DNA of 63,331 nucleotides from Capnocytophaga sp. oral taxon 863 str. F0517 (GCF_000466425.1 NZ_KE992092.1:1-63331); one strand, 5' to 3'. Positions 53,883-62,074 are shown, numbered from the stretch's first letter. A program made the numbers and translations. The notes: a model not told the origin generated them from the letters alone.

Positions 53883-54033
53883 CAAATATACAAATTTTCT
53901 TTTATTCAGTTGTAAATAGAGAAAATTTTTTTATCAATAAGCTGATTTTCCAATTTTCTAATTTACTTATAAGCCAATTAAGTCAGAACTGAATAGGAGT
54001 GCAAAGATACAACATTTAACAGCGCCTTGTCAA
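53883..54033 (-). promoter_or_regulatory. Two possible promoters of the thrA-type gene
   Basis: TATATTTG at 53883-53890 lies 28 bases before the ATG. Further up, TTG (54031-54033), a 21-base spacer and TATCTTTG (54002-54009) make a better promoter with a leader of about 140 bases. Confidence 0.5.
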
Positions 54034-54056
54034 GGAAATTTTGAGTTTTTAGTTAG

Positions 54057-54111
54057 CCGCTTTTCACTATTCATTAGTCACTAGTCACTAGTCATTATTC
54101 ATTGGTCATTA
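54057..54111. repeat. Simple repeat tract at gene end
   Basis: On the minus strand, ATGACCAATGAATAATGACT and GTGACTAGTGACTAATGAAT units cover the last codons (MTNE) and stop of the gene at 54095. Confidence 0.85.
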
Positions 54112-54916
54112 TATAGTCGTATCCTTTAACCGAAAATGGAATTCCTAAGCGCTTGTTCAGTGGGCGTATACTTCCGTCAGCAAAGCGGATATAGCAGGTA
54201 TTGATGGTAGAGGGGAAGACAAACTTATCATAGTCCTTGCCTCGCATCTCTACAAATTGTATCCCTACCCAGGCCTCCCCCTTGGGGACGAAGACAGAGA
54301 GCTTGCGGGAGAAGGTTTGAGGCTCTCTACTGGGGAAGACTTCTATGTAAATCGGTTCTTTGAGCAGAGGGGTAAAAGTCTTATGCTGCTTATCGGTCTG
54401 ATAGACCACCACCCGCAGCACTGCCATATAGAAATCACTTCGGTGCACATCTATGGTTAGTTCGGTAAGGCGGGCATCATGCTTGAAGGAAAGGAAATCC
54501 CCAATCTCGGCATTGAGATACTTTCTTTCGCTTGTTGGCTCAAAACCGTCCTTCATCTCACCATAGAGCCTCATGACCGCAGGAATCCCCTTGCCCCTGA
54601 TGGTATAGTATTTTGGTTTTTGAAGTGTGAAAGAAGCCTCGGGAAGCTGTATGTCTGCCTCCTGTAGTACAATTTTATTTTGTATCTCCCTGGAGAGTAG
54701 CACCTTACGCTTATAGCTCAAGTGTGAGAAATAGATACTATCGGTGGGGGCAGCCGAGAGCCGCTCCAGGGAAAACTGTCCATATTCGTCGGTAATCAGT
54801 CCCTTGGAGGTGCCTACCACCCCTATATTTACATATTCTACAGGGGTACCCTTGGGAGAGACCACCTGCTGCTGTGCCAAGCAAGGCAACGCTAAGAGGA
54901 AAAAGAGAAAACGCAT
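54095..54916 (-). CDS. Secreted protein with carboxypeptidase-like regulatory domain
   Basis: The 273-residue protein has a short signal peptide (MRFLFFLLALPCLAQ) and a CarboxypepD_reg-like domain (VVSPKGTPVEYVNIGVVGTS, GLITDEYGQFSL) at 18-90, followed by an unrecognised beta-rich half. Bacteroidota use this fold in many surface and periplasmic proteins. It ends in a repeat tract. Possibly in an operon with the next upstream gene (74 bases apart, same strand). Confidence 0.75.
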   Translation of the reverse strand: MRFLFFLLALPCLAQQQVVSPKGTPVEYVNIGVVGTSKGLITDEYGQFSLERLSAAPTDSIYFSHLSYKRKVLLSREIQNKIVLQEADIQLPEASFTLQKPKYYTIRGKGIPAVMRLYGEMKDGFEPTSERKYLNAEIGDFLSFKHDARLTELTIDVHRSDFYMAVLRVVVYQTDKQHKTFTPLLKEPIYIEVFPSREPQTFSRKLSVFVPKGEAWVGIQFVEMRGKDYDKFVFPSTINTCYIRFADGSIRPLNKRLGIPFSVKGYDYIMTNE

Positions 54917-54989
54917 AAACTAATGGTTAAAGGTTAATGATTAATGATTAATGCCAGCAATGATTAATCATTATTGGCATTAATCATTA
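54917..54989. repeat. Simple repeat tract with 14-bp inverted repeat
   Basis: AATGATTAATGCCA (54944-54957) pairs with TGGCATTAATCATT (54976-54989) with an 18-base loop. The rest is GGTTAATGATTAATG units. It fills the gap between two genes on the minus strand. Confidence 0.8.
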
Positions 54990-56057
54990 TTATCGTCCTG
55001 CTCGTATACCTATCATAAAGGGATATTCCCCTTTGCTATTGCCCGTAAAAAGGGGCGCCAAGCTATAGCGCGCATAGAGGCTCCAGCCCTTGACTCCAAT
55101 ATGAGCAGAGAGACCATAAGTCCATAGGTTGGTGGTGAGATCCTTGCGGATAATTGTCTTATAGGTATCACCCTGCTGTTGGTAATTAATTTTCTGATTG
55201 GCATCAAGGAGAACTCCAACAAAGGCACCCACGCCAAGGTAGAGTCCTTCATGGTTTTGGAAATAGGAGGCGTTTCTATAGACCTTATCTTTGGAGAAGT
55301 CCCATTCCAAATCCACCGGAATCATCAGGTAGTGCAGGCGGAGTTTGGATTTGGTCAATTCGTTGTGATAAGCTACCAAACGCGTATGGTCTCCCTCTCG
55401 ATCATAGAAAAGATTATTCCTTATCTTAAAATTCTGGTAGAGCCAAGAAACCCCAAAGTTCAGATGTAGGAGGTTATCATTTTTCTTTAGTCGGAAATTG
55501 GTATAGAGCCCCAGTTCGAAGGACTTAGAGCCAAGCGGGCTGAGGCGCTTGTCTCCAAAGTGTTCGGCCGAGCTAAGGTTCAGTACTCCCAATGCCAAAT
55601 AAGGGTAGTAAATATCCCATCTATTGACATAACGGCGCAGATAGGTATCGGATTCCTTCCGGCGTGATAGGGAATCGACCTGTGCCACCACCTTTTCATA
55701 AGCCTGTGCTGGGGCTAAGGTATCTTTTGTAGCGAAAAGGCTATCGGCAGGAATCGCTTTTAGCGCCTCGTCCAGCTGGCCTTGGAGACACTGCGCTTGC
55801 TGATATATCAGCTGCTTGGTTTGTCGCTCGGAGCGTGTCTTAAACCCTTTTTTCAGTTGCTCGGCTTCCTCTTGGGTGATTTTCCCTTGTTCCAAGAGGT
55901 CTTCCACCGAGGCCAACTGCTTGAGCAACATCGATTTCCGCGCCGCTACAATGGAATCGATGGCGTATTTGCTCTCTTTAATTTGCTTCTCCAAAGGCTG
56001 CTGCGCCCAAAGGGTACCCCCCACTAAGAGGAAATATCCTATAAAAATCCTTTTCAT
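54990..56057 (-). CDS. Outer-membrane beta-barrel protein with N-terminal coiled coil
   Basis: About 355 residues from the ATG at 56057. Signal peptide MKRIFIGYFLLVGGTLWAQQ, then a helical region (KQIKESKYAIDSIVAARKSM, EQGKITQEEAEQLKKGF; to about 130) and a barrel-like half of amphipathic strands ending in GIRAGR. This looks like a porin-type or adhesin-like outer-membrane protein of unknown role. -7 box TAGCTTTG at 56095-56102 on this strand. Confidence 0.75.
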   Translation of the reverse strand: MKRIFIGYFLLVGGTLWAQQPLEKQIKESKYAIDSIVAARKSMLLKQLASVEDLLEQGKITQEEAEQLKKGFKTRSERQTKQLIYQQAQCLQGQLDEALKAIPADSLFATKDTLAPAQAYEKVVAQVDSLSRRKESDTYLRRYVNRWDIYYPYLALGVLNLSSAEHFGDKRLSPLGSKSFELGLYTNFRLKKNDNLLHLNFGVSWLYQNFKIRNNLFYDREGDHTRLVAYHNELTKSKLRLHYLMIPVDLEWDFSKDKVYRNASYFQNHEGLYLGVGAFVGVLLDANQKINYQQQGDTYKTIIRKDLTTNLWTYGLSAHIGVKGWSLYARYSLAPLFTGNSKGEYPFMIGIRAGR

Positions 56058-56222
56058 AATTGTCAATGGTTAATTGTCAATGATTAATAAGACACAAAGC
56101 TACGATTTTTTTATTAATTTTCCTATTTTTTTGAAGGATTTTTTGTTGATCGCAACATGAAGATTGTTTTCTTTGTAGCTCAAAAAGGAAAATAAGAGTA
56201 TTGTTTATTTTCTTTTTTTTTG

Positions 56223-56230
56223 TATTTTTG
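56223..56230 (+). promoter_or_regulatory. -7 box deciding the start of the small gene
   Basis: TATTTTTG lies inside the longest open frame of the next gene, so translation must begin after it. Confidence 0.55.
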
Positions 56231-56243
56231 CAAACAAAAAAAC

Positions 56244-56489
56244 ATGGAAAATTTTAAGTCTGGGACTATACACTGTTTAAAGGTAACAATGAATAACCCT
56301 AAATCTATGAAAAAAGTATTACCTCTTTCCTTGGTAGCCCTATTTCCCTTTATCTTCCTCAAGCTCCCTAATGAGGAAGTGTCAGCTCGTGTATTAGCTC
56401 CTATTTTCTTTGCCCTTTTTGCCCTTTCTTGTATCACAGAAATCTATAAAAGAGTAAAGCATAAAGAAGAAAACATAAAAAACTCTTAG
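56244..56489 (+). CDS. Small membrane protein
   Basis: From the ATG at 56244 about 81 residues; the ATG at 56307 (MKKVLPLSLVALFPFIFL) is an alternative. Two hydrophobic segments (VLPLSLVALFPFIFL and VLAPIFFALFALSCI) and a charged tail KRVKHKEEN. Not recognised; it resembles the small protein at 57257 in plan. Next gene is a toxin-antitoxin pair. Confidence 0.5.
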   Translation: MENFKSGTIHCLKVTMNNPKSMKKVLPLSLVALFPFIFLKLPNEEVSARVLAPIFFALFALSCITEIYKRVKHKEENIKNS

Positions 56490-56496
56490 AATTTTA

Positions 56497-56528
56497 TTTG
56501 ACTTTTGCTTTTAGAAATCGTATCTTTG
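56497..56528 (+). promoter_or_regulatory. Promoter of the vapBC-like pair
   Basis: TTTG at 56497-56500, 20-base spacer, TATCTTTG at 56521-56528, 36 bases before the antitoxin ATG. Confidence 0.7.
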
Positions 56529-56564
56529 CAAAGTTATTTTTCACTTTATTAAAAACCTTTCATT

Positions 56565-56807
56565 ATGTCCATTTTATTAGAGAAACCAAAGAAAAAAACT
56601 ACAAAGAAAACTACATCCCTTGTTATATCTTCTAAGGAAACAAAAGCACAAGAACCTACCCAAAAGGATCCTGCAAAGAAAAAGACACTTTGGGATATAG
56701 CGGAGGAGTTAGCTAAAAACCCCCTTTTCACTATTGATGAAAAGGATAGAGACCTTATATATGGTTCTAATATGATGACAAAATTATTACAAGAGGAAGA
56801 ACTATGA
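56565..56807 (+). CDS. Probable antitoxin of PIN toxin
   Basis: The 80-residue protein is Lys-rich at the start (EKPKKKTTKKTTSLV) and has an acidic C-terminal helix. No known antitoxin family is obvious, but size, charge and the four-base overlap with a PIN gene support the role. The N-terminal part would bind DNA and the C-terminal part the toxin, by analogy with VapB. Confidence 0.65.
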   Translation: MSILLEKPKKKTTKKTTSLVISSKETKAQEPTQKDPAKKKTLWDIAEELAKNPLFTIDEKDRDLIYGSNMMTKLLQEEEL

Positions 56808-57235
56808 ACTACTTCTTAGATACTAATATCATCATCATTCTATTTGAAGGAAGAAAAGATGAAATTCGGAATAATGTGAGAGAAATTTTAATGAATGAGG
56901 AAAATTCTTTTTATGCAAGTACTATTTCTTTATTAGAAATAGCACAATTATATAGAAAAAAGCGTTTCAAAAACATTGATTATAATCTTTTTGATAGGGG
57001 AGACAAGCTAATTGCACACATCCTTGATGTCGTATCATTGGTAAAAATTCTCTCATTTGAACAAAAGCATACATTTATAGTAGGTCGTTTAGGGTTCGTT
57101 CCTAATCATAATGATCCTAATGACTTAGCTATTATAGCTCATGCCATTGCTGAAAATATGCCTATTATTTCTTGTGATGATAAGTTCCCTGCTTATCAGG
57201 AACAAGGGGCCATTGTAATACATAACCCTAGATAA
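56804..57235 (+). CDS. VapC-like PIN-domain ribonuclease toxin
   Basis: The 143-residue protein has PIN residues in order: FLDTNIIIIL (Asp6), SLLEIAQL (Glu46 region), NDPNDLAIIAHA and ISCDDKFPA. VapC toxins cleave tRNA or rRNA when free of antitoxin. Overlaps the antitoxin gene by four bases (ATGA). Confidence 0.85.
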   Translation: MNYFLDTNIIIILFEGRKDEIRNNVREILMNEENSFYASTISLLEIAQLYRKKRFKNIDYNLFDRGDKLIAHILDVVSLVKILSFEQKHTFIVGRLGFVPNHNDPNDLAIIAHAIAENMPIISCDDKFPAYQEQGAIVIHNPR

Positions 57236-57256
57236 TACACTCTAATCTCAAAAACG

Positions 57257-57466
57257 ATGAAACCTTTTTTAAGAAAAGATGGTAGGAGTTTTTACTTTCT
57301 ATTCTGCGTGCTCTTCCTCGGCGCTATTGTCATCTATCGCCTCATTAGCGACGAGAGACCTTCTGTGCTTAACAGTATTCTGCTGATCTCTGTAGCCCTG
57401 CTCAATCTCAGCTCGGCCTTCTACTCTCTCTACGATGTGAGAAAGAAAGAACGAAATAGAGACTAA
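57257..57466 (+). CDS. Small two-helix membrane protein
   Basis: The 69-residue protein has two hydrophobic segments (YFLFCVLFLGAIVIY and ILLISVALLNLSSAFY) and a charged end DVRKKERNRD. It lies 21 bases after the PIN toxin. Not recognised; possible third member of that unit, or an independent gene. Confidence 0.5.
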   Translation: MKPFLRKDGRSFYFLFCVLFLGAIVIYRLISDERPSVLNSILLISVALLNLSSAFYSLYDVRKKERNRD

Positions 57467-57509
57467 CGAATGGTCATTACTCATTATCCGTTGGATATTG
57501 ATTTTTTTG

Positions 57510-57517
57510 TATATTTG
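57510..57517 (+). promoter_or_regulatory. -7 promoter box of the relBE-like pair
   Basis: TATATTTG, 35 bases before the ATG at 57553; a TTG at 57491-57493 is closer than usual (16 bases). Confidence 0.5.
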
Positions 57518-57552
57518 CATCATACTAAACATTAAATATAAGGATAATAAAT

Positions 57553-57798
57553 ATGAATACACTGACATTTAAAAACAATTTGGACTTTCATCAGTATCAA
57601 ATGCTTATGAAATTTCTGACACATATGAAGATTGAGGTAGCAGAACCTCAAGGATATGATTTCTATTATGAACTCTCCTTAGAAGAATTGGAGGAACTTA
57701 AATGCTCTGACGAGGAAATAGAAAAAGGAGAAACTATCAGTAGTGAAGATTTGTTTAAAGAGTTAAGAGGTGAATACACTACAAATAAGATGGACTAA
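57553..57798 (+). CDS. Probable antitoxin of RelE/ParE-type toxin
   Basis: The 81-residue acidic protein (LTFKNNLDFHQYQMLMKFLT, then ELSLEELEELKCSDEEIEKG) has no clear DNA-binding motif but the size and overlap (29 bases) with the toxin gene fit a type II antitoxin. Confidence 0.65.
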   Translation: MNTLTFKNNLDFHQYQMLMKFLTHMKIEVAEPQGYDFYYELSLEELEELKCSDEEIEKGETISSEDLFKELRGEYTTNKMD

Positions 57799-58072
57799 AA
57801 CAGCTTCCAATAATATAAGAAAAACACTTGCTTATTGGCATGAGCATAATGATTCTTTTGCTTATTCTGAAAAGATTCTTGACGAGACAGAAAAAGCAGA
57901 GAAGACTATTTTGGATAATCCTTATAGGAAGCAGGAATATAGTGAAGTCCTGAATTTGTATAGGAGCTATTTCTTTAAAGGAAAATTTGTCCTATACTAC
58001 AGAATAGATGAAATAGCTAATATTATTTGGATTACAAATTTTAGGAGTGCAAAGCAAAAACCTCTGTTTTAA
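57770..58072 (+). CDS. RelE/ParE family toxin
   Basis: The 100-residue protein has the family pattern LQIRWTKTASNNIRKTLAYW, NPYRKQEYSE, RSYFFKGKFVLYYRID and IIWITNFRSAKQ. Type II toxins of this family inhibit translation (RelE) or gyrase (ParE). The start is GTG at 57770 inside the antitoxin gene. Confidence 0.85.
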   Translation: MNTLQIRWTKTASNNIRKTLAYWHEHNDSFAYSEKILDETEKAEKTILDNPYRKQEYSEVLNLYRSYFFKGKFVLYYRIDEIANIIWITNFRSAKQKPLF

Positions 58073-58123
58073 AGAATTATAATACCAACAATTATAAAGG
58101 GATTTCTTTTAGCCTACTGATTG

Positions 58124-58516
58124 TCAGCCCTGCGGCTTTGGCTTTTTGGATAGGTGTAGAAGGGTAATTATGTAGTGTATTGTTGCCTTGTCTGGCTTTC
58201 TATCTAAGGGCATATCACCACAGCCTATCACTCGCGCCTGATGAAGGTCAAGGTGATAGAAGTCCAACCACTGTTTGATAAAGGGCTGTAAAAGAGCTAT
58301 ATCCTGCTCATCGATTAAGGGTTTCTGATAAAAATCTTGTAAGCGCTCTGCCTCTCGCTTCTTCCAAAGTGCCTCTGAGTATTGCTCCCTCCAATATTCA
58401 TTATCCCCCAGCCTGCTAAAAAGGGTAGGTTCCTCATTTACGGGCACCTCCCTTTCAGGCCTACAACTGCTCAAAAGTACAAGCAGTAATAGTATGGATT
58501 TATACAAACTATTCAC
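58124..58516 (-). CDS. Small lipoprotein
   Basis: The 130-residue protein has a lipoprotein signal (LLLVLLSSC, lipobox LSSC) followed by a helical region (YWREQYSEALWKKREAERLQ) and a VIGCGDMPLDRKPDKATIHY segment. Not recognised. Its GTG start and the stop of rimO just upstream lie in the same GTGAATAGTGAATAG repeat tract. Confidence 0.65.
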   Translation of the reverse strand: MNSLYKSILLLLVLLSSCRPEREVPVNEEPTLFSRLGDNEYWREQYSEALWKKREAERLQDFYQKPLIDEQDIALLQPFIKQWLDFYHLDLHQARVIGCGDMPLDRKPDKATIHYIITLLHLSKKPKPQG

Positions 58517-58545
58517 TATTCACTATTCGCTATTCACTTTTCACT
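58511..58545. repeat. Simple repeat tract spanning a stop and the next start
   Basis: On the minus strand, AGTGAAAAGTGAATAGCGAA then TAGTGAATAGTGAATAG: it encodes the VKSE end and stop of rimO and the GTG start of the lipoprotein gene. Confidence 0.85.
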
Positions 58546-59840
58546 GGTTCTCCATATAGGTCAAAATCGGTAGCTTCTGTAATTAGAATGTCCGCAAAGT
58601 CGCCTATTTTTACATAGTGCTTGGCAGCATCGATGAGCACCTCGTTATCCACATCGGGGGAGTCGTATTCGGTACGGCCGACAAAGTATTGCCCTTCCTT
58701 GCGGTCAATAAGGCAACGGAAGGCCTTACCTACCTTGGCTTGGTTCAGCTCCCAGGAGATTTGGGACTGTATCTCCATGATCTCGGAGGCACGGCGCTGC
58801 TTGACCTCTTCGGGGACATTATCCTCCAGTTCATAGGCCGCTGTGTTTTCCTCATGGCTATAGGTGAAGCACCCCAAGCGCTCGAAACGCATCTGGCGTA
58901 CAAACTCCTTGAGAAGTTCAAAATCCTCCTCTGTCTCGTTCGGATAGCCTACAATCAGGGTGGTACGAATGGCTATTTCGGGCATCGCCTCGCGGAAGTC
59001 CTTCAGTAGTTGAGTGGTTTTGGCCTGGGTGGTACCGCGCTTCATACTCTTGAGGATAGGATCGGCAATGTGCTGAAGTGGGATATCCAAATATTTGCAT
59101 ATCTTAGGCTCCTCTTTCATCACTGTAAGGACGTCCTTAGGGAAGCCTGTTGGGAAGGCATAGTGAATACGTATCCACTCAATGCCCTCTACCTTGACCA
59201 AGGCACGAAGCAAGTCGGCTAATTTGCGCTCCCCATAGAGATCTAAGCCATAATAGGTCACATCTTGGGCGATAAGTATGAGTTCTTTTACGCCCTTCTT
59301 GGCCAACTTTTCAGCCTCTACCACCAAGTTTTCGATAGGAGTACTCTTGTGGCTACCCCGCATGATGGGAATGGCACAGAAGCTACAAGGGCGATCGCAA
59401 CCCTCGGAGACCTTCAGGTAGGCATAGTTCTTAGGCGTAGTGGTCAGGCGCTCCCCTATCAGCTCATGCTTATAGTCTGCCCCCAAGACCTTGAGCAAGG
59501 CAGGGAGTTCAGTGGTACCGAAGTACTGATCCACATCGGGGATTTCCTTTTGCAAATCAGGCTTGTAGCGCTCCGAGAGGCAGCCCATGACAAAGACCTT
59601 GTCCACCAGGCCTTCCTCCTTTTTTTGGATATATTCCAAAATGGTATTGATACTCTCCTCCTTGGCATTATTGATAAAGCCACAGGTGTTGATGACCACA
59701 ATGTTACCCTGATCCTCATGGACGACCTCCTTGCCACTGGCTTTGAGTTGTCCCATAAGTACCTCACTATCATACACATTCTTGGAGCAGCCCAAGGTAA
59801 CTACATTGATTTTATTTCGTTTGATGGATTTTGTCCGCAT
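58530..59840 (-). CDS. rimO: Ribosomal protein S12 methylthiotransferase
   Basis: 436 residues from the ATG at 59840. An N-terminal UPF0004 domain (VVTLGCSKNVYDSE; conserved Cys; VVINTCGFINNAKEES), radical-SAM motif CDRPCSFCAIP (Cys residues 3-3-2 spacing), and a C-terminal TRAM domain. It adds a methylthio group to an Asp of ribosomal protein S12. A longer frame to 60392 runs antisense to asd and past the -7 box at 59865-59872, so is excluded. Ends in a repeat tract. Confidence 0.94.
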   Translation of the reverse strand: MRTKSIKRNKINVVTLGCSKNVYDSEVLMGQLKASGKEVVHEDQGNIVVINTCGFINNAKEESINTILEYIQKKEEGLVDKVFVMGCLSERYKPDLQKEIPDVDQYFGTTELPALLKVLGADYKHELIGERLTTTPKNYAYLKVSEGCDRPCSFCAIPIMRGSHKSTPIENLVVEAEKLAKKGVKELILIAQDVTYYGLDLYGERKLADLLRALVKVEGIEWIRIHYAFPTGFPKDVLTVMKEEPKICKYLDIPLQHIADPILKSMKRGTTQAKTTQLLKDFREAMPEIAIRTTLIVGYPNETEEDFELLKEFVRQMRFERLGCFTYSHEENTAAYELEDNVPEEVKQRRASEIMEIQSQISWELNQAKVGKAFRCLIDRKEGQYFVGRTEYDSPDVDNEVLIDAAKHYVKIGDFADILITEATDFDLYGEPVKSE

Positions 59841-59864
59841 GATGTTGTTGCTTATTTCAGGGTG

Positions 59865-59872
59865 CAAAATTA
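59865..59872 (-). promoter_or_regulatory. -7 promoter box deciding the rimO start
   Basis: TAATTTTG on the minus strand, 24 bases before the ATG at 59840. Confidence 0.6.
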
Positions 59873-59900
59873 CATCTTTTAAAAGAATAAAAGAAATATT

Positions 59901-59931
59901 TTGTTTGTTAGAGAAAAAATTCCTACTTTTG
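59901..59931 (+). promoter_or_regulatory. Promoter of asd
   Basis: TTG at 59901-59903, 20-base spacer, TACTTTTG at 59924-59931; the ATG is at 59956. Divergent from the rimO promoter. Confidence 0.7.
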
Positions 59932-59955
59932 CGTGATTTATAAAAAAGAAATATT

Positions 59956-60945
59956 ATGAAAGTAGCTGTAGTGGGCGCTACCGGAATGGTAGGCCATGTA
60001 ATGCTGGAGGTCTTGGCCGAACGCAATTTTCCAGTGACTGAACTTATCCCGGTGGCTTCCGAAAAATCAGTCGGCAAGACCATCACCTTCAAGGGAAAGG
60101 AATACAAAGTTGTAGGGATGAACCAAGCGATCTCCCTCCGTCCTGATGTGGCTTTGTTCTCCGCCGGTGGGGATACCTCCAAGGAGTGGGCGCCTAAGTT
60201 TGCCCAAGTGGGTACCGTCGTGGTGGATAACTCTTCGGCTTGGCGTATGGATCCGACCAAAAAACTGGTCATCCCAGAGATCAATGCCGATGTGCTTACC
60301 GCTGAGGATAAGATCATTGCCAATCCGAACTGCTCTACCATCCAGATGCTCGTAGCCTTGGCACCTTTGCGCAAATATGGAATCAAGCGCATCGTAGTTT
60401 CTACCTACCAGTCTATCACCGGAACTGGGGTGAAGGCGGTTACCCAATTGGAAAACGAGTACAAGGGCGTACAAGGGCCTATGGCCTACCACTACCCTAT
60501 CCACCGCAATGCGATTCCTCACTGCGATGTATTCGAAGAAAATGGCTATACCAAGGAGGAGATGAAGTTAGTAAGAGAAACAAAGAAGATCTTCGGCGAT
60601 GATTCGATACGAGTGACTGCCACTGCGGTACGTATCCCTGTGGTAGGGGGGCACAGTGAGTCGGTCAATGTGGAGTTCGAGCAGGAATATGACTTGGCCG
60701 AAGTGCGCAAGCTCCTAAGCCAGGCCCCAGGGGTGGTCTTGCAGGACAATACCGATACCAATACCTACCCTATGCCTATCTATGCCCATGGCAAGGATGA
60801 GGTATTCGTAGGCCGTGTGCGCCGTGACGAGACCCAACCCAAGACCCTCAACCTATGGGTGGTAGCCGACAACCTCCGCAAAGGAGCAGCCACCAATACC
60901 ATCCAAATCGCTGAAACACTCCTTAAAAAGGGATTCCTCAAATAG
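59956..60945 (+). CDS. asd: Aspartate-semialdehyde dehydrogenase
   Basis: The 329-residue protein has the NADP-binding start VAVVGATGMVGHVMLE, DNSSAWRMD, the catalytic cysteine in ANPNCSTIQM and the later HSESVNVEFE motif. It reduces aspartyl phosphate to aspartate semialdehyde, for lysine (and so peptidoglycan), threonine and methionine. Six bases separate it from the PAP2 gene. Confidence 0.95.
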   Translation: MKVAVVGATGMVGHVMLEVLAERNFPVTELIPVASEKSVGKTITFKGKEYKVVGMNQAISLRPDVALFSAGGDTSKEWAPKFAQVGTVVVDNSSAWRMDPTKKLVIPEINADVLTAEDKIIANPNCSTIQMLVALAPLRKYGIKRIVVSTYQSITGTGVKAVTQLENEYKGVQGPMAYHYPIHRNAIPHCDVFEENGYTKEEMKLVRETKKIFGDDSIRVTATAVRIPVVGGHSESVNVEFEQEYDLAEVRKLLSQAPGVVLQDNTDTNTYPMPIYAHGKDEVFVGRVRRDETQPKTLNLWVVADNLRKGAATNTIQIAETLLKKGFLK

Positions 60946-60951
60946 TGCCTG

Positions 60952-62001
60952 ATGACAAATAACGAACGATGTAGGGGCGAATGGAAATTCGCCCTTACTT
61001 TCCTTTTCATTTTTCCCTTTTTCTATATCAATACCGCGATTGCACAGGAGGTCGTGATGGGTGCCTTGTCCGATACCATCCCTGTGGATGAAGATTGGAT
61101 CCCTAAGGAAATCGAAGGGTCTCATTACCAAATAGAACCTGACCTCTATTTTACCTATCAGAAGCCTAAGTTTTGGGACTTGATCAACAAGGCGCCTCGC
61201 AATGCCCTCAATACCCTCAAGGATTTTGTAGCCAAGCCTTATTATCCCTATGGTATAGCAGCTTTAGGAGCTACGGCAGCCCTTATCCCTGCCGACCCTT
61301 GGCTCATCCAAGAGAGTCGTAGCTTAGGCGAGCAGTTAGGCTTTAGTTCGGCTCATACCTATAAGAAGTTAGGCTTTCTAAAGATTGTCCCAGCCGATGT
61401 CAATTCCGCGCTGTACTTCATAGGCAATGGGACGACCTTTATCCTGATCAGTGGTGGACTGGCTACCTATGGTCTCATCACCGACGATTATAGGGCAAAG
61501 AGTACCGCCATGCAACTGATCGAAAGCATCCTCGTCACAGGGGTATTTGTCCAACCCATCAAGCGACTTACCGGTCGGGAAAGCCCCTTCATTACCGAAG
61601 AGAATGGAAGATGGCACAGCTCCTGGCACTTTGCCCCCAGCTTTGCCGCCTACCAGCGTGATACCCCTCATTACGATGCCATGCCTTCAGGCCACCTGAC
61701 TACCGCTATGGCTGCCGTGACGGTCTTGGCCGAGAACTATAAGGATTATAAGTGGATCAAGCCGGTAAGCTATACCGCCCTGGCGCTCATGTCCTTCGAG
61801 ATGATGCAGAGCAAAGTACATTGGGCTTCCGACTATCCCATCGCCCTCTTTATGGGCTACCTTATCGGAAAAAACATTGCCGAGTCACGTATTGAAATCT
61901 CCGATTACCGACCTAAAACAGCTCAGAAATACCATTGGAACCTCTCCAGCTCCACCGCTTGGGACGGCACACCACTGTATGGGGTCATTTTGAGTTTCTA
62001 A
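60952..62001 (+). CDS. PAP2 superfamily membrane-associated phosphatase
   Basis: The 349-residue protein has the three PAP2 motifs: PIKRLTGRESPF, AMPSGHLTTAMA (catalytic His) and SKVHWASDYPIAL, and several membrane helices. Family members remove phosphate from lipids such as undecaprenyl diphosphate or phosphatidate, at the outer side of the inner membrane. A signal-like N-terminus (FALTFLFIFPFFYINTAIAQ) is preceded by CRGEWK, encoded by an inserted palindromic element (60971-60997), so the element has become part of the signal region. Confidence 0.82.
   Translation: MTNNERCRGEWKFALTFLFIFPFFYINTAIAQEVVMGALSDTIPVDEDWIPKEIEGSHYQIEPDLYFTYQKPKFWDLINKAPRNALNTLKDFVAKPYYPYGIAALGATAALIPADPWLIQESRSLGEQLGFSSAHTYKKLGFLKIVPADVNSALYFIGNGTTFILISGGLATYGLITDDYRAKSTAMQLIESILVTGVFVQPIKRLTGRESPFITEENGRWHSSWHFAPSFAAYQRDTPHYDAMPSGHLTTAMAAVTVLAENYKDYKWIKPVSYTALALMSFEMMQSKVHWASDYPIALFMGYLIGKNIAESRIEISDYRPKTAQKYHWNLSSSTAWDGTPLYGVILSF
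60971..60997. repeat. Short palindromic dispersed element inside a coding region (copy 5)
   Basis: GTAGGGGCGAATGGAAATTC followed by GCCCTTA lies in codons 7-15 of the PAP2 gene and supplies the basic n-region of its signal peptide. Confidence 0.85.
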
Positions 62002-62015
62002 TTTTGGGTTAGCCA

Positions 62016-62039
62016 TAGAGGCTAATGGCAATTAGCCTT
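62016..62039. repeat. Divergent palindromic dispersed element (copy 6)
   Basis: TAGAGGCTAATGGCAATTAG followed by CCTT has the same arm layout with GGCTAAT / ATTAGCC in place of GGCGAAT / ATTCGCC, i.e. compensating changes on both arms. Confidence 0.6.
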
Positions 62040-62074
62040 CAAACATTGATCATTAATCATTAACCATATAATTT

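Noticed and set aside
59841-60392. N-terminal extension of rimO to 620 residues
   Set aside because: The extension is antisense to the well-supported asd gene and lies upstream of the rimO -7 box.
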